Shown in pieces: positions 43,624 to 52,787 of a stretch of 64,000 nt of DNA (position 1 is the first letter of the stretch; every line of letters starts with the position of its first letter). Both the position numbers and the translations under genes were made by a program. The stretch is from assembly GCA_043755435.1 (NCBI GenBank), contig JAYUSZ010000204.1, positions 1-64,000 on the forward strand. Reading direction: 5' to 3'. The stretch is from JANXSF01 sp043755435. GTDB taxonomy: Bacteria; Acidobacteriota; Terriglobia; Bryobacterales; Bryobacteraceae. The notes under the pieces are model-generated. The model was given only the letters and a program-made list of their open reading frames with translations, had not been told where the DNA came from and did no database searches.

Positions 43624-44290
43624 ATGAACTCATTAAGAGAGTGGCGAAACGAAAGGAATCGGCGGATTCGCCTCGTCAACAATTGAGAGCATGAACACAC
43701 GCCGCTACCACGGTTTGGTTGTGACCCTACGAACCCTCCAGCCGGGCGTGAGCTAATGTGTCCAAATTGGAAGAAGTGCTGATCATTGATGTCAACCGCT
43801 ATGAGATGTCAACGAATCAGCATCCGGGGGCTATTCATCCACAGGGCCACAAGCTTCTAGCTGAGTTCCGGCCAACCCATTTCCCGTCTCACTTATCAAA
43901 TCTGCGGCATGCAATTGTTCAAACGTGTATTCATGGTGTAAGGCGAAAATACGAGTGTTGTTGAATACGAGTTGCTTGGCGGATAAGGTCACCTCGAGGT
44001 TAGATCATTAATCGCATTCCGTGATTTTCAGAGCACGACCCACGAGAACTCCGGCATCAATTACGCGTTCTTGAGCGAGGCTGGTCTGATTCACGAGACG
44101 CCCTACACGGGACTCCCTTCCCTCTACCTCGCCATAACGCGGAATCAATCCATACAACTGAGAATTTGTATCGAAACTCAGTGCATTTCAGGAACAACAG
44201 CGTGTTCTGGACTACCATGCGGATTTATTCAACCCATTGGTTGCAGTTTTCAATCTACTGGCTATCATTGGTTCGGTGATCGGGGCCGGG
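43624..44290 (+). pseudogene. Decayed glycogen debranching enzyme gene (N-terminal half)
   Basis: Pieces of a glycogen debranching enzyme N-terminal domain can be read in succession but in different frames: G-I-G-G-F-A-S-S-T-I and N-T-R-R-Y-H-G-L-V-V-T (43650-43745, then a stop), K-L-E-E-V-L-I-I-D-V-N-R-Y-E-M-S-T-N-Q (from 43761), V-V-E-Y-E-L-L-G-G with a stop near 43984, then L-I-A-F-R-D-F and H-E-N-S-G-I-N-Y-A-F-L, and finally a V-L-D-Y-H-A-D-L-F-N-P segment near 44210. At least two frameshifts and two stops are visible, so the gene is dead. The catalytic C-terminal domain is not found. Confidence 0.8.
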
Positions 44291-44623
44291 ATACAATGAT
44301 CTCTCCCCAGGATTGGAAGACACATCGTTTGAGGGCGTCCAATCCGTTAAGAGGGCACATATTTGATGAGCAGCACACCTGCCCGTGTAACAGCCCCGAA
44401 AGGTCTACCTGAGCGTGATTTGAGTGCGCGAATGGAATGAAGCCTTTCCGGCCGCGACGATTGGCACGCGTCACAACATTCCGTCGCTCTTAGTTGAAAT
44501 GAAAGATAGGCAAAGGCTCAGCGTTTCGCTTGAAAAACGTGGGCTATGCACCGCTAATAATTGAGATGAAGGAGCTGCGTCGCACATGCTTGCCGGCTTA
44601 AGAACGAAAGGCCTCTATTGGGC
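44291..44623. other. Intergenic, probably further debris
   Basis: No intact gene. Short open pieces on the plus strand do not match a family I recognise; the region may hold more of the dead debranching enzyme or the 3' trailer of the leftward operon. Confidence 0.35.
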
Positions 44624-46240
44624 TTACCCGGGGGTTTCACAATTGGTTGTGACAGTGATGGCTGGCCGGGCTCTTCCAGTTGCAGCTTTGCGGGTGTGGA
44701 GTAATTGAAGCAGGGCAAAAATACTCATTGGTTCAACTCCCTGGGTTCGGTTTATCGCGCCAATTTTAAAGGCTATGCGCCATTGTGCGCACATTACGCG
44801 ATAGGCTTCCATGATGTTGACGGAAGGATCATAAATATGCGTTGCTTCGGCGGAGACGCCATTCAATTCAATTATCTTCAGATTCCCCGACTGAAGATCC
44901 GTGAGTGAGGGAGTGCGTAAATCGTAACGCCCCATGTAGAACCCGGGGTGTGCCTGACTGAGACTTTCAATGCTCTCTTCCAAGGAAGGAGTGTTGAGGT
45001 GAGTGGCATCCAAGAAGATAGCGCCACGGCAATGCGATCCAATTTCAACTAATCGTACTTGCTCACCGATAGCTGGAATGGAATCCACGGAACGATTTGA
45101 GAGTTGGCGGTAAGTTTGAGCCAGGCAGACGGCGCGGCTATCTTGAAGAATTAGTTGCCAAAGGGTTTTCCGGCCGTCGCCAGTTACTGTGGGAAAAAGC
45201 TTTTCAGTTATGGACACAATGCGGCCACGCGATTCATAAGGGAAACGGACATAGAACACACCAAACTCGAGACCGCTGATGTAGCGTTGAACAATGATGG
45301 GGTCAAGGGTGTTGGCAAAGTAGGCCCGCAGTTCGTTCACGGAGCGAACGATGGAAACACCAACTCCCCGTTCACCAGAGTCGGGTTTGAGCACTACTGG
45401 GTAGTTCAGCCCGAGGCGAGACACTGCCTCCAGGGCTTCGCTACTGGATCGGACGAGTGCGAACTCCGCCACACGATCAGGGATGGCGGAAAGTTTTTCG
45501 AGAATGGCAGACTTGGATTCGCCAACGAAGCCACTGGATGGAATCCCAGGATTTGCGGCAGTGAACAGAGTTAAGGAACGATGACGTAAGGAGAGAAAGA
45601 TCAAGTAGGGGATGAGAGGAAAGTAGGCCGCCCACATTGGCCAGAATTCCCAGCGGAGTTTGCGTTGGACGAACCCGACAAACAGCCTCCAGCCTCGAGT
45701 TCCCTTCCCTGTCAAGCGGAATGAAGGCATGAGCCACAAAATGACCAGCGCAGTAATGCACAACAATGCGACGCGACCTTCTAGTTTCAAGGATTTTTTC
45801 AGGGTTTGCTCTCCAATCAATGCGGTACCCGCTACAAGGAGCGGCGTCCACATTGCGGAAGCGAGCAGTAAATATCCGGCGAAGGCGAAAGGCCGGGAGC
45901 CAAGCAGGCCTGCAGCAACGTAAGTGGGCAGCCTGAGACCTGGTGTGAATCTGCTCAAGAGGACAACCACCATTCCTCGTTGGGCGAACCAGGCAGTGGC
46001 TTGTTGTAAGCGTAGAAGTGACATTCTGCTGTTAAGCTGATGGCGAAACCAAGGGAAGCTACCCGCCAAGCGCCCACAAAGGAAAAGAAGCATGTCACCA
46101 GCAAAGATTCCGGCGAGACAGGCAAACGTACCCTCTATCAATCCCAACTTATGTTGGGAGACGAGCACCCCTGTAGCAATACAAGCCAGATCCTCACTGA
46201 CGAGGGTGCCCAGCACAATGAGCCAGAGCGAGACCTGCAT
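44624..46240 (-). CDS. DedA/VTT membrane domain fused to an ATP-grasp ligase domain
   Basis: A 538-residue two-domain protein. The N-terminal 200 residues are a DedA-type (VTT) membrane domain with the family motif F-T-P-G-L-R-L-P near residue 100. From about 235 comes an ATP-grasp domain: V-V-L-K-P-D-S-G-E-R-G-V-G-V for the ATP-binding loop, V-Q-R-Y-I-S-G-L-E-F-G, and the metal-binding L-K-I-I-E-L-N-G-V. The ATG at 46240 has a perfect AAGGAGG eight bases upstream; a frame open to 46348 is ignored. It overlaps the end of the NRDE gene by 47 bp. ATP-grasp enzymes join a carboxylate to an amine or thiol; a membrane-bound peptide or lipid ligase is possible. Confidence 0.85.
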   Translation of the reverse strand: MQVSLWLIVLGTLVSEDLACIATGVLVSQHKLGLIEGTFACLAGIFAGDMLLFLCGRLAGSFPWFRHQLNSRMSLLRLQQATAWFAQRGMVVVLLSRFTPGLRLPTYVAAGLLGSRPFAFAGYLLLASAMWTPLLVAGTALIGEQTLKKSLKLEGRVALLCITALVILWLMPSFRLTGKGTRGWRLFVGFVQRKLRWEFWPMWAAYFPLIPYLIFLSLRHRSLTLFTAANPGIPSSGFVGESKSAILEKLSAIPDRVAEFALVRSSSEALEAVSRLGLNYPVVLKPDSGERGVGVSIVRSVNELRAYFANTLDPIIVQRYISGLEFGVFYVRFPYESRGRIVSITEKLFPTVTGDGRKTLWQLILQDSRAVCLAQTYRQLSNRSVDSIPAIGEQVRLVEIGSHCRGAIFLDATHLNTPSLEESIESLSQAHPGFYMGRYDLRTPSLTDLQSGNLKIIELNGVSAEATHIYDPSVNIMEAYRVMCAQWRIAFKIGAINRTQGVEPMSIFALLQLLHTRKAATGRARPAITVTTNCETPG

Positions 46241-46979
46241 TGGTACCTCCTTGAGAAATACGGCGAGCCAGACGGACGGTTTGGCCGGGAGTCCAGGTGC
46301 AAGGGGAAGCCGGAGAATAAAAGACACTGACTTCTTGATTTGTGACATTCACCCAACTGAAGCTCACTGTCATTGCGTCGTCGCGATGCATGCATATCGA
46401 GTGAGCGCTAGGGGAACCCGTTGGAAATCCGTGGCTTTCGTGGAACTGAAAAAGCACCTGTTCATCCAACACTCTTGCGGCCGCCACTCGGCGCAGGAAT
46501 TCGGATTGGCGGCGACTATTGACTTCAACTGGGTTGAACGAAGAGGAAGTGAGGGGCATAAGGTGGTCAGCCTGTTGCACGATGTTGAGTTGGCTGCCGT
46601 TCCAAGAACAGACCGATGCTTGCGATTGGGGCTCTATTGTGACAAGGGTGAAGGGAGCAAAGGTATCGAGATTCATTCTCGCTATTTTGAGCCAAACCTG
46701 GTCAACCGAATCAGCATCAACCAACTGAGGGATAATCAAGCCCCGGCTGGTTGGTTGCGCAGGGTTGGGTCCGACGCCGTTTAACAAACAAAAGGCGACT
46801 GCGTGCTCGTTGACGGCAATCCAGGTCCCACCATGATTACGGTCAGTGGGAGAGAGGAATGAGACGCTTGACCGAAGCCCAAGTTGAGGACCTCGGGCTT
46901 CTAAGCGATTCTTCTTCTCGTCCCGGTTACAGAGCAGATGATAGCCAGCATCATGATGCAACCAGCTTACAGTGCACAT
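46194..46979 (-). CDS. NRDE / TANGO2-family protein
   Basis: A 261-residue protein of the NRDE (TANGO2) family. It starts M-C-T-V-S-W, giving an N-terminal Cys after Met removal as in Ntn hydrolases, and has the name-giving motif C-N-R-D-E-K at 17-22. G-G-T-W-I-A-V-N follows at about 50. Bacterial relatives have been linked to haem handling and acyl-transfer chemistry, but the function is not settled. Its start lies one base past the stop of the DinB-like gene, and its end overlaps the DedA/ATP-grasp gene, so all three form one transcript. Confidence 0.88.
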   Translation of the reverse strand: MCTVSWLHHDAGYHLLCNRDEKKNRLEARGPQLGLRSSVSFLSPTDRNHGGTWIAVNEHAVAFCLLNGVGPNPAQPTSRGLIIPQLVDADSVDQVWLKIARMNLDTFAPFTLVTIEPQSQASVCSWNGSQLNIVQQADHLMPLTSSSFNPVEVNSRRQSEFLRRVAAARVLDEQVLFQFHESHGFPTGSPSAHSICMHRDDAMTVSFSWVNVTNQEVSVFYSPASPCTWTPGQTVRLARRISQGGTNAGLALAHCAGHPRQ

Positions 46980-46980
46980 T

Positions 46981-47565
46981 TCAAGCAGCCTCCGTAAGGA
47001 GTTTTGCGGACCGTACCTTTTTCTGATAAGTGAGTGTCGACGGAGCCATGCCGAAACCGGGATCTATTTCAATGCCGTGGGTCCGGAGGGTCATGGCGAT
47101 TAGAGCGAAGTGGTGAATGGTGTGGCTGCTGAGGGTTAATAGTTCACGGCCGATGGAAGAGGGAAGGAACGGATCGGCCAGTTGCAGTGCGTCGGCATCC
47201 TCGGCGCGAACCAGTAGTTCGGCCTCCAAGTGAAGGCAGGAATTGGATTCGAGGTGTTCGATTATGGTTAGGATTCGCGTAGATGCCGTCGCCCGGCAAG
47301 TGGCAACGAGGTTATCGCGGCGGCGCGAGTCATAGTCGATACGGCCATCAACGAGGCCGCTGAGAAAACATTCATAGAACTCCAGGATATGACGCAGATG
47401 GTTTCCCACCGTGTGAGGTTCCATGTGAGCAGGCGAGAGCGCAAAGGCCTGATGATCGATGGAATCAACCATAGCAAGCGCTTGGCGAAGAAGAGCGACA
47501 TTGACTTGAATGAGTACTATTTGCCGTGCCGGCTTCCTCAAGGGATTGTTGTGTTCGTGATTCAT
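46981..47565 (-). CDS. DinB-like four-helix protein
   Basis: A 194-residue helical protein of the DinB/YfiT metal-binding superfamily. Likely metal ligands are His in V-G-N-H-L-R-H-I-L-E-F-Y (near residue 60) and the pair in S-S-H-T-I-H-H-F-A-L-I (near residue 150). Family members act as thiol S-transferases or are of unknown function. It is first in the DinB - NRDE - DedA/ATP-grasp operon. A plus-strand reading of this stretch, continuous with the aquaporin frame, is antisense and not a gene. Confidence 0.8.
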   Translation of the reverse strand: MNHEHNNPLRKPARQIVLIQVNVALLRQALAMVDSIDHQAFALSPAHMEPHTVGNHLRHILEFYECFLSGLVDGRIDYDSRRRDNLVATCRATASTRILTIIEHLESNSCLHLEAELLVRAEDADALQLADPFLPSSIGRELLTLSSHTIHHFALIAMTLRTHGIEIDPGFGMAPSTLTYQKKVRSAKLLTEAA

Positions 47566-47655
47566 GAATGGCTCAGCATAGTAATCGCGCTTTGGGCTTC
47601 ATTTATTCCGACGGATGTGAGGAATATCCAAGCCGACAAGATCCATATAGTTGTT

Positions 47656-48465
47656 GTGAAAAAAAACTCTTTGACCGAGGCGTCAGTTGCGGCCGAGCCA
47701 CACTGGCCCGAATATTTGATGGAGGCCGGATGCTTAGCAACGTTTATGCTATCGGCCTGTATTTTCGGAGTACTGCTTGAGTATCCGCAATCCAGAATTC
47801 ATGGGGCAATTGGTGATCCAATATTGCGGCGTGCACTAATGGGGATTGCAATGGGACTAACCGCAGTAATGATTATTTTTTCGCCATGGGGCAAGCGTAG
47901 CGGCGCCCATTTGAATCCGGCCGTCACCCTTACTTTTCTTTCCCTGAGAAAGATTAAAACAATCGATGCCGCGTTTTATGTATTCGCCCAGTGCTTAGGA
48001 GGGATTGCAGGAGTGCAAATGGCAGATGCTCTTTTGGGATTACCTCTGCGCGACAGCTCGGTCAATTACGTCGCTACAATACCCCGTAGTGAAGGGGCGG
48101 CTGAGGCTTTTCTGGCGGAAGCGGCTATCTCTTTCTTGATGATGTTCACCATTCTGACCGTATCGAATATTCGAGAACTTGCCCGGTTTACTCCATGGTT
48201 TGCCGGATCCCTTGTAGCGGCATTTATTCTGGTGGAAGCACCTATCTCGGGGATGAGCATGAACCCGGCCAGATCGCTGGGCTCGGCAGTGGCTGCTAAC
48301 GAGTGGGCTGGGTTTTGGGTATATGTCTCCGGCCCGCTGACGGGAATGATAGCGGCGGGAAGGATTTACTCATGTTGGCGCGGGTTGCATCGAGTGTTCT
48401 GCGCCAAGCTCTATCATGATGGCAAGGCGGCGTGCCTGTTCCGCTGCCAGTTTGAGAAGCTGTAA
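47656..48465 (+). CDS. Aquaporin / MIP-family channel
   Basis: A membrane channel of about 269 residues with six hydrophobic segments and both NPA boxes: H-L-N-P-A-V-T-L in loop B and S-M-N-P-A-R-S-L-G-S in loop E. The family moves water, glycerol or other small uncharged solutes. The frame is open far upstream, but that part is antisense to the DinB gene; I take GTG 47656 (K-K-N-S-L-T-E-A-S), and ATG 47719 would also spare the first membrane segment. No clear Shine-Dalgarno is present for either. It is divergent from the DinB operon. Confidence 0.85.
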   Translation: MKKNSLTEASVAAEPHWPEYLMEAGCLATFMLSACIFGVLLEYPQSRIHGAIGDPILRRALMGIAMGLTAVMIIFSPWGKRSGAHLNPAVTLTFLSLRKIKTIDAAFYVFAQCLGGIAGVQMADALLGLPLRDSSVNYVATIPRSEGAAEAFLAEAAISFLMMFTILTVSNIRELARFTPWFAGSLVAAFILVEAPISGMSMNPARSLGSAVAANEWAGFWVYVSGPLTGMIAAGRIYSCWRGLHRVFCAKLYHDGKAACLFRCQFEKL

Positions 48466-48594
48466 GCACTTAATTCTACTGGACATGGAGATTAATTAGA
48501 AAAAAATTGCAAAATGGGGGAATAAGGCGGGGGCGTTGCGGCATATTCGATTAGTATGTATGCTCACCAAATACTTCACCCCCAAGTAGTTAGC

Positions 48595-49146
48595 ATGGAA
48601 CAAGTGGCTTTTCACACCGCCGCTGAGCGCTTCGAGGCAGAAGCGATTCCACATCTTAGCGACATTTTTCGAACCGCGACCAGGATCCTTGGTGATCGGG
48701 CGAGGGCCGAAGATGTGTCGCAAGAGGTTTACCTGCAAGCTTGGAAATCGTTTGAACGCTTTGAGACGGGTACCAAATGCCGCGCTTGGCTCTTCAAAAT
48801 TTTGTTTCACTGCGCCAACCAGCACCGTAGAAAGTGGTTTCGCTTCCCGCAATTACGCGAAAATGAAGAGTTCCTTGAATCGAATCTCGTAGCCCCAGTC
48901 GCAGTATCGGAAACGATTACAGATGGCGAGATTCTGGCAGCGTTGGATACGATCCCGGTCGATTTCCGCTCCGTCGTAATGTTGGTGGACGTTGAAGAAT
49001 TTACATACAAGGAAGCGGCGGAAATTTTGAATGTGCCGATTGGAACGGTGATGTCGCGCCTCAGCAGAGGCCGCAAGCTACTAAGAGACTTGTTGGTTGG
49101 CACAGCGACAAGCTACGGGATAGCAATGGTGAGAGGAACCAAGTAA
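48595..49146 (+). CDS. ECF-type RNA polymerase sigma factor (second)
   Basis: A 183-residue ECF sigma: region 2 with D-V-S-Q-E-V-Y-L-Q-A-W-K-S-F, region 4 with S-V-V-M-L-V-D-V-E-E-F-T-Y-K-E-A-A and G-T-V-M-S-R-L-S-R-G-R. It is clearly related to the ECF sigma at 38560-39108. The start ATG 48595 gives the normal length; an ATG at 48556 is the alternative. Its stop overlaps the start of the next gene by one base (TAATG), the usual arrangement of sigma and anti-sigma genes. Confidence 0.92.
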   Translation: MEQVAFHTAAERFEAEAIPHLSDIFRTATRILGDRARAEDVSQEVYLQAWKSFERFETGTKCRAWLFKILFHCANQHRRKWFRFPQLRENEEFLESNLVAPVAVSETITDGEILAALDTIPVDFRSVVMLVDVEEFTYKEAAEILNVPIGTVMSRLSRGRKLLRDLLVGTATSYGIAMVRGTK

Positions 49147-49886
49147 TGGATAAAACAATTGGGACAAACGTGAATCGATTAAAGCAAGCAGTGGACAGCG
49201 TAGAGGTGCCGCCCTTCTTAGAGGCAAGAGTTCGGAACCGGTTGCAGCAAGCAGAGCCTAAGCGCCCTTGGAGCTTGCGATTGATTCCTATCGCCATGGC
49301 GGCGGGTTTTATGGTTTCGGTTGGCATTGCCTACCAACTTGGGCATCTAAGACTGACGGCGGAGTCCCAGGAATCGTACATCATTTCTGTTTCCAACCAA
49401 GTTGCCACACTGATGCGCGTAGGTCTTGGGGACCACATCCATTGCTCGGTTTTTTCAGCGAAACCGAAGACGCAGTCGACTGCGGAAGAATTTGTCAAGA
49501 AACTGGGAAAGAATTACTCGGGGCTATTGCCCTTGGTTCAAAGCAAAGCTCCGGCTGGATTCAAGGTATCAGCGGCGCACCAATGTTCCTATAATAAACG
49601 CCGGTTCGTGCACCTTTCCATGACCAATGGCAGCAAGCTAATGTCCTTGGTCATTGCAACTAAGCGCGACGGAGAATCGTTCGAGACAGAGGGTCTATTG
49701 CCTGCACTAGAAGAGTCTGGCTTGCCCATCTACCAAAGTGGTGTTCAACGGTTCGCGATGGATGCATTTGAGAGCCCCCATCATTTGGTCTACGTGATAT
49801 CCGACATGTCCCCACAGGAGAACCGGGAAATGATGGTTGCCTTGGCACAGCCGGTTAGTGAATTGCTAAAAGGCATCACAATGTAA
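49146..49886 (+). CDS. Putative membrane-anchored anti-sigma partner
   Basis: A 246-residue protein: a short cytoplasmic N-terminus (about 40 residues, with P-P-F-L-E-A-R-V-R-N-R), one membrane segment at about 48-65, and an extracytoplasmic domain of about 180 residues with two Cys. It is coupled to the ECF sigma gene, so it is most likely the anti-sigma factor. There is no HxxxCxxC zinc finger. The outer domain (around G-L-G-D-H-I-H-C and A-A-H-Q-C-S-Y) has Cys/His residues that might sense a ligand or redox change. A strong terminator follows the gene. Confidence 0.75.
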   Translation: MDKTIGTNVNRLKQAVDSVEVPPFLEARVRNRLQQAEPKRPWSLRLIPIAMAAGFMVSVGIAYQLGHLRLTAESQESYIISVSNQVATLMRVGLGDHIHCSVFSAKPKTQSTAEEFVKKLGKNYSGLLPLVQSKAPAGFKVSAAHQCSYNKRRFVHLSMTNGSKLMSLVIATKRDGESFETEGLLPALEESGLPIYQSGVQRFAMDAFESPHHLVYVISDMSPQENREMMVALAQPVSELLKGITM

Positions 49887-49909
49887 GATTTCTGCAGCGA
49901 CCTCAATTG

Positions 49910-49945
49910 AAAGGCAGGCGAACGCGCCTGCCTTTTTCTTTTTTT
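49910..49945 (+). terminator. Strong intrinsic terminator of the ECF operon
   Basis: AAAGGCAGGCG (49910-49920), loop AACG, CGCCTGCCTTT (49925-49935), then a T-rich run to 49945. Eleven perfect base pairs and a long T-tail. It lies between the ECF operon and the glucosidase and so also excludes an earlier glucosidase start. Confidence 0.93.
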
Positions 49946-49981
49946 GGGAATAGACCAGCACTGTCGAGACCTTCATGGTGC

Positions 49982-52618
49982 ATGACTCTTAAAGAAACCG
50001 CTGAAGAAAAACGCTTAAAAGAATCCCGCCAAAAAATAGCACATTGGAAACGCTGGGGACCCTATTTGAGTGAACGAGCCTGGGGCACAGTTCGCGAAGA
50101 TTACAGCGAGCACGGTACTGCGTGGGAATTTGTTTCGCACGATCATGCAAGGTCGAAGGCTTACCGTTGGAATGAAGACGGAATTGCCGGCATCAGTGAC
50201 CGGCATCAAAGAATTTGTTTTGCTGTCTCCATGTGGAACGGCCAGGACCCGATTATCAAAGAAAGACTATTCGGATTAACCGGAAACGAAGGTAACCACG
50301 GCGAGGACTGCAAGGAGTGCTATTTCTACCTGGATTCCACACCCACTCATTCTTATATGAAGTACCTGTACAAGTACCCGCAGGCTGCTTACCCCTACGA
50401 ACAACTAGTTCGCGAAAACGGAAGGCGGGGCCGGGATCAGGCAGAGTATGAACTGCAAGATACAGGTGTTTTTGATGAGAGCCGTTATTTCGATGTGTTT
50501 GTTGAGTATGCAAAGAATTCACCGGACGATGTGCTTATCCGCATATCAGTGGCGAATCGAGGACCGGAAGCTGCGAACCTGACGCTGCTACCAACGGTCT
50601 GGTTCCGCAACACATGGTCTTGGGGAGGCGGCGGGAAACGGCCGTTTCTTCAGGCGCAAGACAACAACAGCATTCAACTGGACGAGCCGCAGTATGGCAA
50701 TCGTTGGCTGCACTGCGAGGGCCGTCCGGAGTTAGTGTTCACAGAAAACGAAACCAACTCGCAGCGGTTGTACGGCGTTGGTGGTTCAGCTTACACGAAA
50801 GATGCCATCAATGATTTCGTAGTTCAAGGCGCAAAGGACCGCGTAAATCCGGTACGGACAGGCACAAAGAGTGCGGCGGTCTACCGGTTGGTGGTTGGAG
50901 CTGGTGAGACGGAAGTGATTCTTTTGCGGCTTACGGATCAAGCAGGAACTGCCAATCTTGATAGAGAAGAAATCAATGGTGTTTTCGAATTACGAAAACA
51001 GGAGGCTGATGATTTCTACTCCACGGTGATTCCGCAGGATCTTTCGGCAGATGCCAACAATGTGATGCGTCAGTCATTCGGTGGGTTGCTATGGTCTAAG
51101 CAGTTTTATCACTACGTGGTTAAGGACTGGTTGAAGGGAGACCCCAACCAGCCGGAACCACCGGCGAACCGGACAAATGGACGCAATTCCGAATGGGGGC
51201 ATCTCTACAATGCCGACGTTATCTCAATGCCTGACAAATGGGAATATCCTTGGTATGCAGCATGGGATTTGGCGTTTCATTGTGTCCCGTTGGCGCTTGT
51301 GGATTCCGATTTCGCCAAGGATCAATTGATGCTGATGGTGCGCGAATGGTACATGCATCCCAACGGACAATTGCCAGCCTACGAATGGGCCTTTGGGGAT
51401 GTGAATCCACCAGTTCATGCCTGGGCCGCATGGCGTGTTTATAAGATTGAAAAGAAACGCAGGGGCGTTGGCGACCGGGTGTTTCTAAAGCGAATATTCC
51501 ACAAGTTGATGCTTAACTTCACGTGGTGGGTGAACCGCAAGGACACCGAAGGCCGCAACGTATTTCAAGGCGGTTTTCTAGGATTGGATAACATCGGCGT
51601 ATTTGACCGAAGCGCGCCTCTGCCTACCGGCGGCCATTTGGAGCAAGCCGACGGCACCGGATGGATGGCAATGTACAGCTTGAATCTGCTGGCTATTGCA
51701 ATGGAATTGGCGAAGGAAGATCCATCCTACGAGGATGTGGCCAGTAAGTTCTGGGAGCATTTTCTTTATATCTCAAATGCGATCAACCATCTGGGTGACG
51801 ACGGGGTTGGGATGTGGAACGAGGAACACGGCTTTTTCTATGACGTCTTGCATACGCCTGCAGGCCACACTCCACTAACCATTCGATCCATGGTGGGGCT
51901 GGTCCCGCTGTATGCCGTGGAAACGCTGGAATCTGACTTAGTCGATGGGCTTCCTGGCTTTCAGCGGCGCATGCATTGGTTTATCAAGAACCGCAAAGAC
52001 CTTACCAGCGGCATCGCTTGCATGACAACTAAGGGTATGGAAGATCGTCGTCTCCTCTCGATTGTGGACGGAGAGCAGTTGCGGCGCGTCCTAAGATACA
52101 TGTTGGACGAAAACGAATTCCTTTCGCCATATGGAATTCGCGCTCTTTCTCGAGTGCACAGGAATCAGCCATACAAACTTCAAACGGGCGGCATTGAATA
52201 CCGTGTGGACTACGAACCAGGTGAATCCTCATCTGGATTATTTGGAGGCAATTCCAATTGGAGAGGACCGATATGGTTCCCCGTGAACTATCTGCTAATC
52301 GAATCCTTGCAGAAGTTCCATCATTACCTGGGGGACGATTACAAAGTGGAGTGCCCCACAAATTCCGGAGTCTTTATGACACTCAGTGAAGTGGCAGCTG
52401 AACTTTCACGCAGGTTGACGCATCCTTTCCTGAAGGGCGATGATGGAGCCCGTCCGGTTCATGGGGCAAACTTGGCCTACCGCGACGACGCGCACTGGCG
52501 TGACTTAGTTCTGTTCCACGAGTATTTCCACGGCGACACGGGGGCCGGTTTGGGTGCGAGCCATCAAACCGGATGGACTGGCGTAGTTGCCAAGTTACTT
52601 CAACAGAGTGGGGAATAA
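49982..52618 (+). CDS. GH63-type / MGH1-like glucosidase
   Basis: A cytoplasmic protein of 878 residues related to the GH63 / mannosylglycerate-hydrolase-like glucosidases common in soil bacteria. The N-terminal beta domain has E-R-A-W-G-T-V-R-E-D-Y-S and H-D-H-A-R-S-K-A-Y-R-W-N-E-D-G. The (alpha/alpha)6 catalytic part has W-D-L-A-F-H near 430, Q-L-P-A-Y-E-W-A-F-G-D and N-W-R-G-P-I-W-F-P near the end. It should release glucose from alpha-linked glucosides; the exact bond is not known. The ATG at 49982 lies just after the terminator. A dead glycogen debranching gene lies 6 kb upstream, so glycogen-type metabolism may once have been clustered here. Confidence 0.88.
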   Translation: MTLKETAEEKRLKESRQKIAHWKRWGPYLSERAWGTVREDYSEHGTAWEFVSHDHARSKAYRWNEDGIAGISDRHQRICFAVSMWNGQDPIIKERLFGLTGNEGNHGEDCKECYFYLDSTPTHSYMKYLYKYPQAAYPYEQLVRENGRRGRDQAEYELQDTGVFDESRYFDVFVEYAKNSPDDVLIRISVANRGPEAANLTLLPTVWFRNTWSWGGGGKRPFLQAQDNNSIQLDEPQYGNRWLHCEGRPELVFTENETNSQRLYGVGGSAYTKDAINDFVVQGAKDRVNPVRTGTKSAAVYRLVVGAGETEVILLRLTDQAGTANLDREEINGVFELRKQEADDFYSTVIPQDLSADANNVMRQSFGGLLWSKQFYHYVVKDWLKGDPNQPEPPANRTNGRNSEWGHLYNADVISMPDKWEYPWYAAWDLAFHCVPLALVDSDFAKDQLMLMVREWYMHPNGQLPAYEWAFGDVNPPVHAWAAWRVYKIEKKRRGVGDRVFLKRIFHKLMLNFTWWVNRKDTEGRNVFQGGFLGLDNIGVFDRSAPLPTGGHLEQADGTGWMAMYSLNLLAIAMELAKEDPSYEDVASKFWEHFLYISNAINHLGDDGVGMWNEEHGFFYDVLHTPAGHTPLTIRSMVGLVPLYAVETLESDLVDGLPGFQRRMHWFIKNRKDLTSGIACMTTKGMEDRRLLSIVDGEQLRRVLRYMLDENEFLSPYGIRALSRVHRNQPYKLQTGGIEYRVDYEPGESSSGLFGGNSNWRGPIWFPVNYLLIESLQKFHHYLGDDYKVECPTNSGVFMTLSEVAAELSRRLTHPFLKGDDGARPVHGANLAYRDDAHWRDLVLFHEYFHGDTGAGLGASHQTGWTGVVAKLLQQSGE

Positions 52619-52661
52619 ACATCCGCACTGCCGAATTTCAGAAGGTACCGGAGAAAAACCT

Positions 52662-52787
52662 ATGAACTCAATTACAACCAAACTGATTGCAGTCCCACTG
52701 GCAGGCAGCAGAATAATCTATGCTGCAAATACAATCGAAACACTCTTTGTAGTTTCCGAAGCGAAACAGTCCGGTGCGTGTCAATAA
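52662..52787 (+). CDS. Possible 41-residue peptide
   Basis: An ATG with GGAGAAAAACCT directly upstream opens a 41-residue frame (M-N-S-I-T-T-K-L-I-A-V-P) ending in TAA. The good Shine-Dalgarno is the only argument for it; no family is recognised. It may be the start of a gene that has since been cut off. Confidence 0.25.
   Translation: MNSITTKLIAVPLAGSRIIYAANTIETLFVVSEAKQSGACQ

Noticed and set aside
43758..43964. A separate 68-residue protein
   Set aside because: Its sequence is a piece of the glycogen debranching enzyme N-terminal domain and belongs to the pseudogene.
47389..47655. N-terminal extension of the aquaporin
   Set aside because: This part is antisense to the DinB-like gene and reads as a soluble, non-conserved sequence before the first membrane segment.
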